A stretch of DNA of 5,683 nt from a bacterium (GCA_025362415.1 JANYGM010000111.1:1-5683); one strand, 5' to 3'. Shown: positions 1-4,737, numbered from the stretch's first letter. Notes: a model not told the origin generated them from the letters alone. Program-made: numbers and translations.

Positions 1-2
1 GC

Positions 3-32
3 GAAGCACTTGTGACAAAGATAAAAAAGTGA
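3..32 (+). CDS. Possible last codons of a gene entering from the left edge
   Basis: Frame 3 reads EALVTKIKK and then a TGA stop at 30-32. The stop is followed at once by an AT-rich hairpin with a T-rich tail, which is how a gene end would look. Nine residues are far too few to identify a product, and the reading could be chance. The call rests only on the stop-then-hairpin arrangement; sequence to the left of the window would settle it. Confidence 0.2.
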   Translation, partial: EALVTKIKK

Positions 33-59
33 ACAGAAATATCTTTTTTCTGTATTTTT
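33..59 (+). terminator. Weak rho-independent terminator-like hairpin
   Basis: ACAGAAA (33-39) pairs perfectly with TTTCTGT (47-53) around a 7-nt loop, and the stem is followed by ATTTTTATTT. The 7-bp stem is AT-rich, so it is weak, but its place just after a possible stop codon at 30-32 fits termination of a rightward gene from outside the window. Confidence 0.35.
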
Positions 60-69
60 ATTTCCATTG

Positions 70-89
70 CCGTCTGCTTTAGCTGACGG
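70..89. repeat. Short GC palindrome in the gene-free left end
   Basis: CCGTC (70-74) pairs with GACGG (85-89). Inside it, after a T-T mismatch, GC pairs with GC around the loop TTTA. The motif, a CCGTC stem around GCTTTAGC, resembles from memory palindromic intergenic repeats scattered in Bacteroidota genomes, but I cannot verify copy number here. There is no T-tract after it on either strand, so it is unlikely to be a simple terminator. Confidence 0.45.
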
Positions 90-122
90 TGCGGAGATTT
101 TTGAGTGCCTAATTTTGTGCTA

Positions 123-199
123 ATTTAATGTCAAAAAGCGGAGGAACTTGCCCCCAGCCTTCTGAACAGCCTACCGCAAGGGTCGCCCCTACATTAAAT
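123..199. repeat. 77-bp segment bounded by a 9-bp inverted repeat
   Basis: ATTTAATGT (123-131) and ACATTAAAT (191-199) are perfect inverted repeats bounding a more GC-rich segment in otherwise AT-rich DNA. Its right part contains CCGCAAGGGTCGCCCCTACA (174-193), which resembles from memory a GTAGGGGCGACC-type intergenic repeat seen in several bacterial phyla. I see no flanking target-site duplication. The rest of 1-275 holds no convincing gene on either strand; it lies downstream of the leftward asparaginase gene, and no clear terminator for that gene is visible in it. Confidence 0.4.
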
Positions 200-275
200 A
201 CAAATATTCTTCAAAACCCCTACAAGATAAGTGTGGAACGTGGGGAAACCAACAAGCAATGTTAAGAACTCTCAA

Positions 276-1151
276 TTACTCAAAAACCGTTATTTTATCA
301 TTTTCCAAGTAGGCAAAAACCATTTTTGGGTGAGAATCTTGATGAAAAATAGTACCATTTTTGTCTATTCCAATAGCACCAGCAAAACCATCTATTTCTT
401 TTAACTCTTCAAAAGTGCATTTAAAAGCATCTGAAATAGTTTTTCCATCAGAAATTCTTGTTACTATTTTTGTCGCAACTGCTATGCTCACAATGTCTTC
501 GCCCACACCCGTACAAGATACACCTGCATATTTGCTGGCAAAATTCCCTGCTGTTGTGGCAGAATCAGAAATACGACCAGGAATTTCAAAACCTTTTCCG
601 CCTGTGGACGTTGCAGCCGCAATATTCCCCTGATTATCCAAAGCCACGCAACCTACTGTACTTGTTGGCTTACTTGTTTGTTTTGCTAGTTCGTTTGTTA
701 ATTCCGCTAATTTATTTTCAAAATCTAAACGTCTTTGTGGCGTTTCTGTATTAAAATATGAAAAACCATTATGATGTGCAAAATCTGTGGCTTCTATGCC
801 TCCAAGCACTCTATCCTCATAATTCATTAGTTTTTGTGCCACCAAAATTGGGTTTTTCACCTCTTGAATATTGATAACGCCAGAAAATTTTTGTGTGATG
901 CTATCCATTATACTTGCGCTCATACGTATTTTGCCATCTTTCTGAATTTGTGACCCAATGCCTGCGTTAAAAAGTTCGTCATCTTCTAGTAAAGTAACTG
1001 CAAAAACAACAGTTTCTAGTGCAGTATGTGTTTGTAAATACTCGTGAGCTAGTTTTATGATATTTTGCAAAGATTTTTGCTTAGCTATTTTGGTGTTATT
1101 ATCTTGTGATGCCTCACTAAAAAAACCACCGTGAATAATTATTTTTGTCAT
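276..1151 (-). CDS. Isoaspartyl peptidase / plant-type L-asparaginase (Ntn hydrolase)
   Basis: Known role of the family: hydrolysis of L-asparagine and of isoaspartyl dipeptides from damaged proteins, in the cytoplasm. The precursor cuts itself into an alpha and a beta chain, exposing a Thr as N-terminal nucleophile. At 291 residues it has the usual length and no signal peptide. Visible motifs: IHGG near the N-terminus (6-9), NAGIGS (62-67), SASIMDS (78-84), the cleavage site before TVGCVALD with Thr165 as predicted nucleophile, TSTGGKG with Thr183 (181-187), PGRISD with Arg193 and Asp196 (191-196), and CTGVGED (213-219). The spacing from Thr165 to Thr183, Arg193 and Asp196 matches the E. coli enzyme IaaA (Thr179, Thr197, Arg207, Asp210). 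The enzyme is therefore probably active, with chains of about 164 and 127 residues. The start at 1151 is the only sensible one and follows an A/T-rich leader. The family is sure; asparaginase versus isoaspartyl peptidase preference, and any glycosylasparaginase activity, cannot be read from sequence. Confidence 0.93.
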   Translation of the reverse strand: MTKIIIHGGFFSEASQDNNTKIAKQKSLQNIIKLAHEYLQTHTALETVVFAVTLLEDDELFNAGIGSQIQKDGKIRMSASIMDSITQKFSGVINIQEVKNPILVAQKLMNYEDRVLGGIEATDFAHHNGFSYFNTETPQRRLDFENKLAELTNELAKQTSKPTSTVGCVALDNQGNIAAATSTGGKGFEIPGRISDSATTAGNFASKYAGVSCTGVGEDIVSIAVATKIVTRISDGKTISDAFKCTFEELKEIDGFAGAIGIDKNGTIFHQDSHPKMVFAYLENDKITVFE

Positions 1152-1480
1152 TTTTTTTATATTTATTGTCGTTTTATGTAAAGATGTGATAGTTAACTTA
1201 TACTTGTACTACAAATATACTACAAGTAAATTGTAATTGTTGAAAAATAGTAAAAAATAATTCTATGTCTATAAAACTATGGAGATGCACAAGGAATAGA
1301 TAGTAGTTTTTATAAGTTAGTTATTAAGTGTTTAACAATAACATATTTTGCCATAATTTATTGATTATCAAGGTACAAAATACTATTAGTTTTTATTTTG
1401 TTAAAATTCTCAATTTTTTTTCAATAAAATGCAACCTTATTTTAAGATTTTCGTATAGCATTATATATTCAACCAAAATA
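1152..1480. other. Divergent AT-rich intergenic region
   Basis: This is the 329-bp spacer between the divergent asparaginase and lipoprotein genes. Apart from the asparaginase promoter region described separately, it is AT-rich with no gene on either strand. An open frame runs through 1328-1480 into the lipoprotein, but its translation (rich in F, I, N, L, S) looks like translated AT-rich spacer. I find no good TAnnTTTG promoter for the lipoprotein; TATTTTG at about 1344-1350 is one base short of the consensus. Confidence 0.5.
1201..1228 (-). promoter_or_regulatory. Promoter with operator-like repeats upstream of the asparaginase gene
   Basis: On the minus strand TATATTTG (+ strand 1212-1219) fits the Bacteroidota -7 consensus TAnnTTTG, about 60 bp before the asparaginase start. 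It sits inside a perfect inverted repeat, TACTTGTA (1201-1208) and TACAAGTA (1221-1228). The same stretch also holds a direct repeat, TACTACAA, at 1207-1214 and 1218-1225, spaced 11 bp apart, about one helical turn. No clear TTG -33 box is seen. This arrangement would suit a regulator binding across the -7 box; no regulator is identified. Confidence 0.45.
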
Positions 1481-1987
1481 ATGAAAACCTTACATCTAAA
1501 TATGTCAATATTTCGCTTATTTCTAACAGTTATTATTAGTAGTTTATTTTTTATGAGTTGTGCTGAAAAGCCTAATTCTAACGTAATAAGCAGTAAAAAA
1601 GATTTAATCAGCCACACTTGGCACATTCATAATGTCAGTGGACACCAAGATTTTGACTTTGAAGGGGACGCAAGTCTTACATTAAACAGAGATGGTAGCT
1701 TTATTATTTTAGCTCCACATACACTTCCTCGTGTGAGCAATGGTGCAAGCAAGCATTTGCATCTTCCAGAAAAAGGAAACTGGAGTATGCCAGAAGATAA
1801 ATTTAATGAAGTACGTTTGTATAACGAAACAAGTGAATTTCATTTTGAACTTTCGCATCAAAATGATGAACTTTCTCTTATTTATGAGGCAGCAGAGCCA
1901 CAAGCACACAATACATTTGTGGCAAAGTTAGAAATGAGAAAAGACAAAAAAAAGCCAATGTTAAGCCTATTTTGGAATAACCTATAA
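1481..1987 (+). CDS. Small lipoprotein, lipocalin-like, function unknown
   Basis: I do not recognise a specific family. From the ATG at 1481 the precursor has 168 residues: a basic N-terminus, a hydrophobic stretch (about 10-25) and a lipobox-like FFMSC with Cys27, so it should be a lipid-anchored periplasmic or outer-membrane protein. An in-frame ATG at 1502 would also give a good signal peptide. The frame stays open upstream to 1328, but those 51 codons look like spacer and would bury the signal sequence. The mature part begins with a Ser/Lys/Asn linker, then a Trp in a SHTWH context, LTLNRDGSF, a GNWSMPEDKFNEVRLY stretch and FHFELSHQNDELSLIYE. This alternating hydrophobic strand pattern, with W near the start and a G-x-W mid-way, is typical of lipocalin-like lipoproteins of Bacteroidota. 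That assignment is inference. It stands alone: a divergent gene lies to the left and a convergent one to the right. Confidence 0.72.
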   Translation: MKTLHLNMSIFRLFLTVIISSLFFMSCAEKPNSNVISSKKDLISHTWHIHNVSGHQDFDFEGDASLTLNRDGSFIILAPHTLPRVSNGASKHLHLPEKGNWSMPEDKFNEVRLYNETSEFHFELSHQNDELSLIYEAAEPQAHNTFVAKLEMRKDKKKPMLSLFWNNL

Positions 1988-2069
1988 TTAGGCACGAGGT
2001 TTGACTACATAGTACAAAATACTTATTATATAAAAATAAAGACGTTTTTTATTACACCTAAATAACCGT

Positions 2070-2105
2070 AAACGCCCAAAATTGAAAGATTTTGAGCGTT
2101 TTTTT
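2070..2105 (+). terminator. Rho-independent terminator after the lipoprotein gene
   Basis: Bases 2070-2082 pair with 2089-2101 in a 13-bp stem with one C-A mismatch (2076/2095) and a 6-nt loop TGAAAG. A run of T follows to 2105. The right arm with its T-tract reads GAGCGTTTTTTT. It lies 83 bp past the lipoprotein stop. On the minus strand no T-run follows the stem, so it serves the rightward transcript mainly, although the transglycosylase gene converges on it. Between 1988 and 2069 I see only AT-rich DNA without a gene. Confidence 0.75.
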
Positions 2106-2112
2106 GTGATTT

Positions 2113-2198
2113 GTATTTCGTGTACCTCGTATTTCGTACCTCGTATTTCGTACCTCATATTTCGTACCTCATATTTCGTACCTCGTATTTCGTACCTA
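2113..2198. repeat. 14-bp tandem repeat array overlapping the transglycosylase stop
   Basis: Five consecutive 14-bp units of GTATTTCGTACCTC, or the variant ATATTTCGTACCTC, begin at 2129, 2143, 2157, 2171 and 2185. They are preceded by a 16-bp version with two extra bases (2113-2128). Units 3 and 4 carry the A variant; the last unit ends in TA instead of TC. That final change creates the stop codon of the leftward transglycosylase gene (2196-2198). There are no spacers, so this is a mini-satellite, not a CRISPR array. Confidence 0.9.
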
Positions 2199-3179
2199 AT
2201 TTGCAGTTGTTGCACTATCCATACGTGTAGGCGCATCACTTGTTGCCTCACGCAAGGGAGCATTTGGTTTGTAGTCTTTTGGAAGTGTAATAATGTAATT
2301 TTTTCCTTGTTTTACAGTGAGTTTTTTGGTGCGCAACCAAGGATTATATTCTTTCACTATTTTATACGTAACTTTCTGACTAATAGCCCATTCTGCCAAA
2401 TCTGCAATAGATTTATTGACATTTATGGTACGTGTAGGCACTTGTGTAGCATTGCCCGCACGAGCATAGCCATATTTTTCTGGATTTTCGTAAATATCCT
2501 TAAAAGCAATGGCACGCATCACATAACGAGATGTTTCTGGGTTAAGGTACAAATCATAGTAAGAAGTCACCCTTTGATAAGCTAAAACACCCTCTATTCC
2601 CCCCATTCCCATATTATAAGCAGCCGCCACAAGTGTCCAATTTTTAAATTTACTATGTGCTTGCTTAAAATACTTAACGGCAGCGTAAGCGGATTTGATA
2701 GGATTATAGCGTTCATCAACGTCTTCTGATACTTCTAAGCCTGTTTCTGCCGCAGCATCAGGCATAAATTGCCAAAAACCAGTTGCACCAGCAGGAGAAA
2801 TAGCATTAGTAAGTGTGCTTTCTATGATAGGAATATACTTAAAATCAGCAGGAATGCCGTTATCAGTCAATATTTTTTCAAATTGAGGCAACCAAAAAGC
2901 AGCTCGTTTGATAACAAGGGCAGTATTTGCGTGCCAAAAAGCATTTACATAAAATTCTCTATCCACACGAGAAAGCACCTCTGCATCTTCCAAAGGCACT
3001 TTTTCACCTGCAAAAAACAATTCTTTTGGAATTTCTACTACTATTTTCTCCTTGAATTGGTAGGCTTTTTCTTCTAAAATATAGCTTGGAGTACGTTTAG
3101 AGGCTATTTTTTCATAGATTGTATTTGCTATTAGCCCCAAAACGAGCAACAACAACACACCAAACTGAATATTTTTCAT
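2196..3179 (-). CDS. Membrane-anchored lytic murein transglycosylase (SLT domain, MltD-like)
   Basis: Known role of the family: non-hydrolytic cleavage of the MurNAc-GlcNAc bond of peptidoglycan, giving 1,6-anhydroMurNAc ends, for wall remodelling. The 327-residue protein starts with a short basic end and a hydrophobic segment (about 6-20) with no lipobox Cys, so it is probably anchored in the inner membrane with its domain in the periplasm. The SLT (GH23-type) domain spans about 90-240: IPIIES with catalytic Glu120, SPAGATGFWQFMP (128-140), DERYNP (155-160), AAYNMG (186-191) and ETSRYVMRAIAFKDI (215-229). After it, 265-303 (VTYKIVKEYNPW...KNYIITLPKDY) looks like a degenerate LysM-type or MltD-like C-terminal binding region; no full LysM repeat is clear. 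The tail is Ala/Thr/Ser-rich and ends in a 14-bp repeat that supplies the TAG stop. Downstream of the LOG gene on the same strand (126-bp gap), it may be partly co-transcribed with it. The family call is firm; the exact subfamily is not. Confidence 0.92.
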   Translation of the reverse strand: MKNIQFGVLLLLVLGLIANTIYEKIASKRTPSYILEEKAYQFKEKIVVEIPKELFFAGEKVPLEDAEVLSRVDREFYVNAFWHANTALVIKRAAFWLPQFEKILTDNGIPADFKYIPIIESTLTNAISPAGATGFWQFMPDAAAETGLEVSEDVDERYNPIKSAYAAVKYFKQAHSKFKNWTLVAAAYNMGMGGIEGVLAYQRVTSYYDLYLNPETSRYVMRAIAFKDIYENPEKYGYARAGNATQVPTRTINVNKSIADLAEWAISQKVTYKIVKEYNPWLRTKKLTVKQGKNYIITLPKDYKPNAPLREATSDAPTRMDSATTAN

Positions 3180-3190
3180 TGATTTATTTG

Positions 3191-3230
3191 TAAAAAGAAC
3201 TTCACGAAAGTCAGGGACTATTCGTGAAGT
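3191..3230 (-). terminator. Strong hairpin between the LOG gene and the transglycosylase gene
   Basis: ACTTCACGAA (3199-3208) pairs perfectly with TTCGTGAAGT (3221-3230). The stem continues as AGTC/GACT past one bulged A (3220), with loop AGG: 14 bp in all. On the minus strand the stem is followed by TCTTTTTA (3191-3198), so it looks like an intrinsic terminator for the leftward LOG transcript. Its last base is only about 19 bp before the transglycosylase ATG, so it would also lie in that gene's 5' leader and might act as an attenuator. It has no T-tract on the plus strand. Confidence 0.65.
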
Positions 3231-3245
3231 GTTTGAGTTGTATTT

Positions 3246-3290
3246 TTCGTAATTCGTAATTGATAATTCGTAATTGATAATTCGTAATTG
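3246..3290. repeat. Second 14-bp tandem repeat, upstream of the transglycosylase gene
   Basis: The unit TTCGTAATTGATAA occurs at 3253-3266 and 3267-3280, with a 10-base partial third unit (TTCGTAATTG, 3281-3290) and a short lead-in TTCGTAA (3246-3252). The period is 14 bp, as in the array at 2113-2198, and both share the motif TTCGTA, but otherwise the units differ. It fills most of the gap between the LOG stop and the hairpin. No TAnnTTTG promoter is seen here on the minus strand. Confidence 0.85.
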
Positions 3291-3304
3291 AACAAGTAAT
3301 TGAA

Positions 3305-4030
3305 TTAGAAATTTGGTTGCAACAAATAACGAGCATAAAAGTCATCAATGACTTGTACGGCTTCTGTGGGCGTATCCACTAGTTCAATAAGTTTCAAATC
3401 ATCTGCATTGATGTTGCCTTCTGCACCTAGCATAGTTTCTGTTATCCAGCTCATCATACCAGACCAATAGTCTTTGCCTACCAAAACAATAGGAAAACGT
3501 CCAATTTTTTTGGTTTGGATAAGCGTAACCGCCTCAAAAAGCTCATCAAGCGTTCCCATACCACCAGGCATCACCACAAAACCTTGTGCATATTTGATAA
3601 ACATTACTTTTCTTACAAAGAAGTAATCAAAAGCAATCAATTTATCAGGGTCAATATAAATGTTGCCACTTTGTTCAAAAGGCAAAACAATACCAAGCCC
3701 AACAGACTTACCTTTTTCAGATTTTGCGCCTTTATTACCTGCTTCCATAATACCAGGACCACCACCCGTAATCACGCCGTAGCCGTGTCTAACAAGTTTT
3801 GCAGCAATTTCTTCTGCCATTTTGTAATATTTGTTGTCGGGTTTGGTGCGTGCAGAGCCAAAAATGGACACACAAGGACCAATTTGGGACATTTTTTCAA
3901 AGCCATTGACAAATTCAGCCATTATTTTGAAGATAGCCCAAGAGTCTGCACTTTTTATTTCGCTCCAATCACGTGTTGCAAAGGCTTTTTTGATTCTGTT
4001 TTCTTCTTCTGGATTAAGATTTTCTGACAT
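3305..4030 (-). CDS. LOG / TIGR00730 family Rossmann-fold protein (cytokinin riboside 5'-monophosphate phosphoribohydrolase-like)
   Basis: Known role of the family: cytosolic nucleotide-binding Rossmann-fold proteins, long mis-annotated as lysine decarboxylases, which remove ribose 5-phosphate from AMP-like or cytokinin nucleotides. Visible motifs in the 241-residue protein: SIFGSART (55-62), ITGGGPGIMEAGNKGA (87-102), FFVRKVMF with Arg140 (137-144) and the signature PGGMGTLDE (155-163). These are the substrate and catalytic residues of the family, so it is likely active. The 50-residue N-terminal extension, rich in charged residues, and the length fit the longer bacterial LOG-like group. Which nucleotide it uses is not readable. 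The start at 4030 follows an A/T-rich leader, with a well-formed promoter about 110 bp upstream. The transglycosylase gene follows on the same strand after a repeat array and a terminator-like hairpin. No signal peptide or membrane segment is seen. Confidence 0.93.
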   Translation of the reverse strand: MSENLNPEEENRIKKAFATRDWSEIKSADSWAIFKIMAEFVNGFEKMSQIGPCVSIFGSARTKPDNKYYKMAEEIAAKLVRHGYGVITGGGPGIMEAGNKGAKSEKGKSVGLGIVLPFEQSGNIYIDPDKLIAFDYFFVRKVMFIKYAQGFVVMPGGMGTLDELFEAVTLIQTKKIGRFPIVLVGKDYWSGMMSWITETMLGAEGNINADDLKLIELVDTPTEAVQVIDDFYARYLLQPNF

Positions 4031-4141
4031 AATTCCTTGATTTTCTTTATTTTAACTTAATGATGATTTTAGTAATACTTTTCTTAGTTTTAGCTGTTTT
4101 TTGCGAAAAACCTTGTAAAGTTACAATAAAAAAATGAACTA

Positions 4142-4171
4142 CAAAAATATAATTCATTTTTTACAAGGCAA
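4142..4171 (-). promoter_or_regulatory. Bacteroidota-type promoter for the LOG gene
   Basis: On the minus strand TTG (+ strand 4169-4171), a 19-bp spacer and TATTTTTG (4142-4149) match the Bacteroidota vegetative consensus TTG-N19-TAnnTTTG. This predicts transcription starting near 4135 with a leader of roughly 100 nt. An 8-bp inverted repeat, CCTTGTAA (4111-4118) and TTACAAGG (4161-4168), brackets the -7 box and the likely start point and could be an operator. The left end of the transposed element lies only about 40 bp upstream. Confidence 0.55.
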
Positions 4172-4210
4172 CCGTGTTAAAAAAACATTTAAAATATTGT
4201 TTTTTTCTAT

Positions 4211-4219
4211 TATTACTCT
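4211..4219 (+). repeat. Left copy of the 9-bp target-site duplication
   Basis: TATTACTCT here is repeated exactly at 4738-4746. Each copy touches the outer end of a terminal inverted repeat (4220 and 4737), as expected for a staggered-cut duplication at transposition. The match extends one more base (T) if the repeat end is placed one base further in. Confidence 0.8.
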
Positions 4220-4235
4220 TTTGCTACCGTACACT

Positions 4236-4303
4236 GTTTTAAAAAGAGATTATGGTCTGTACCGTAATGCAATGAAGGTCAGACCATAATCTCTTTTTAA
4301 AAC
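4236..4303. repeat. Hairpin A: 24-bp perfect palindromic arms with a conserved core
   Basis: Bases 4236-4259 pair perfectly with 4280-4303 (24 bp) around a 20-nt loop in which ACC (4261-4263) and GGT (4277-4279) can also pair. The core at 4254-4285, starting GGTCTGTACCGTA and ending AGGTCAGACC, recurs in inverted orientation as hairpin B with 28 of 32 bases identical. It belongs to a 74-bp block (4236-4309) that interrupts the left arm of the host element; ACT is repeated on both sides of the block. Confidence 0.85.
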
Positions 4304-4317
4304 GAACTTACTCTTTG

Positions 4318-4416
4318 TTATTTTGATACGGACATAATAGGGTTGTAAGACTTCCTAGGAAATACCTCATTAGTTGGATAGTAATCTGCACCATTAAGAA
4401 AAAAATAACAAATTAG
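4318..4416 (-). pseudogene. Possible C-terminal remnant of a lost gene inside the element
   Basis: On the minus strand a 32-codon open stretch without a start codon ends in TAA at 4318-4320. It reads ...NGADYYPTNEVFPRKSYNP... and ends IMSVSK. The composition (Tyr, Pro, Asn, charged residues) is less biased than chance AT-rich translation, so it might be the tail of a protein once carried by the element, conceivably its transposase. A second minus-strand frame here is also open for about 28 codons from an ATG, which weakens the case. I do not recognise a family. Confidence 0.2.
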
Positions 4417-4433
4417 TTATGTCGTTATCAAAT

Positions 4434-4473
4434 TAGTGGTCTGACCTCCGTTCCACTACGGTACAGACCACTA
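4434..4473. repeat. Hairpin B: inverted relative of hairpin A
   Basis: TAGTGGTCTG (4434-4443) pairs perfectly with CAGACCACTA (4464-4473). Inside, ACC (4444-4446) can pair with GGT (4460-4462), or CCGT (4448-4451) with ACGG (4458-4461). The reverse complement of 4438-4469 matches the core of hairpin A at 28 of 32 positions, while the outer parts of the two stems are unrelated. It ends the 149-bp block 4323-4471 that splits the host element's left arm. Confidence 0.85.
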
Positions 4474-4503
4474 TACTGTGAACGGCTTGGATTTCGGAAA
4501 AAG

Positions 4504-4677
4504 TATTAAAGTCCAGCGGACTGGCATATTTATAGAAAATTGGTCAAAAAATGTATTCAGCTCCAGCGGAGCTGTACTAGCAAGGGCTAGTTTTATAAAT
4601 ATGTCGCTCCGCTGGAGCTTTAATACAAATACAATGATGTTTCTATAAATATACCGTTCCGCTGGAACTAATACAAA
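4504..4677. repeat. Four palindromic units, two per orientation, with varying stems
   Basis: Two plus-strand units have palindromes AGTCCAGCGGACT (4510-4522) and GCTCCAGCGGAGC (4560-4572). Two minus-strand units have GCTCCGCTGGAGC (4606-4618) and GTTCCGCTGGAAC (4656-4668). Units share flanks reading TTTGTATTAA before and CATATTTATAGAAA after the palindrome; the second unit lacks the trailing flank. A further small hairpin, ACTAGC (4576-4581) with GCTAGT (4586-4591), lies at the symmetry centre (about 4592). The layout is a large inverted dimer. No protein-coding sense is apparent. Confidence 0.85.
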
Positions 4678-4737
4678 TTTGTTTTTCCGAAATCCTTCCC
4701 GTTCACAGTATAATAACAAAGAGTGTACGGTAACAAA

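Larger units (their letters stand above)
4220..4737. mobile_element. 518-bp MITE-like palindromic element with 9-bp target duplication
   Basis: The ends TTTGCTACCGTACACT (4220-4235) and the complement of AGTGTACGGTAACAAA (4722-4737) are inverted repeats with one mismatch, and a 9-bp direct repeat flanks them. The right arm pairs in total over 56 bp (4682-4737). Its left partner is split into 4220-4235, 4310-4322 (ACTCTTTGTTATT) and 4472-4502. The 4472-4502 piece pairs with 4682-4712 with three adjacent mismatches. The centre holds four palindromic units. No transposase is present, so mobility would have been supplied in trans. Nine-bp duplications occur in, for example, IS4-type and IS1-type families, but the ends do not identify a family to me. 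It sits between the two divergent promoters of the LOG and peroxidase genes and leaves both intact. Confidence 0.8.

Noticed and set aside
361..754. Plus-strand frames antisense to the asparaginase gene.
   Set aside because: The opposite strand encodes a complete Ntn hydrolase with catalytic residues in register.
1328..1480. N-terminal extension of the lipoprotein from an ATG at 1328.
   Set aside because: It would put 51 low-complexity residues before an otherwise textbook lipoprotein signal peptide that starts at 1481 or 1502.
2113..2198. Short CRISPR-like array.
   Set aside because: Units are 14 bp, directly joined, with no spacers and no cas genes nearby.
1988..2263. Frames on both strands through the 14-bp array (minus 1988-2263 and plus 2082-2585).
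   Set aside because: Their translations are repeats of the tandem unit (for example RYEIRGTKYEV), and they overlap the well-supported transglycosylase gene.
3515..4040. Plus-strand frames antisense to the LOG gene.
   Set aside because: Shadow frames: the minus-strand product carries the full PGGMGTLDE and GGGPGIMEA motifs, while the plus-strand translations have no recognisable features.
4134..4289. Plus-strand 51-codon frame starting MNYKNIIHF with a hydrophobic stretch, as a membrane protein gene disrupted by the element.
   Set aside because: Removing the insert and one duplication copy gives only 30 codons before a TAA (SIITLN then stop), so no larger gene was broken. Its second half is hairpin A sequence. 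A tiny leader peptide cannot be excluded but is unsupported.
4352..4361. TTCCTAGGAA perfect palindrome as an operator.
   Set aside because: Ten bases, single occurrence, inside the inserted element and not near a promoter; it could be chance.
4236..4473. Hairpins A and B as the two ends of a single 238-bp insertion.
   Set aside because: A piece of the host arm (4310-4322) lies between them, directly after hairpin A, which a single insertion would not produce. Two events, or an older composite, fit better.
4471..4719. Minus-strand 82-codon frame with a possible start.
   Set aside because: It is entirely made of the inverted repeats and palindromic units; its residues mirror the repeat structure, not a protein family.
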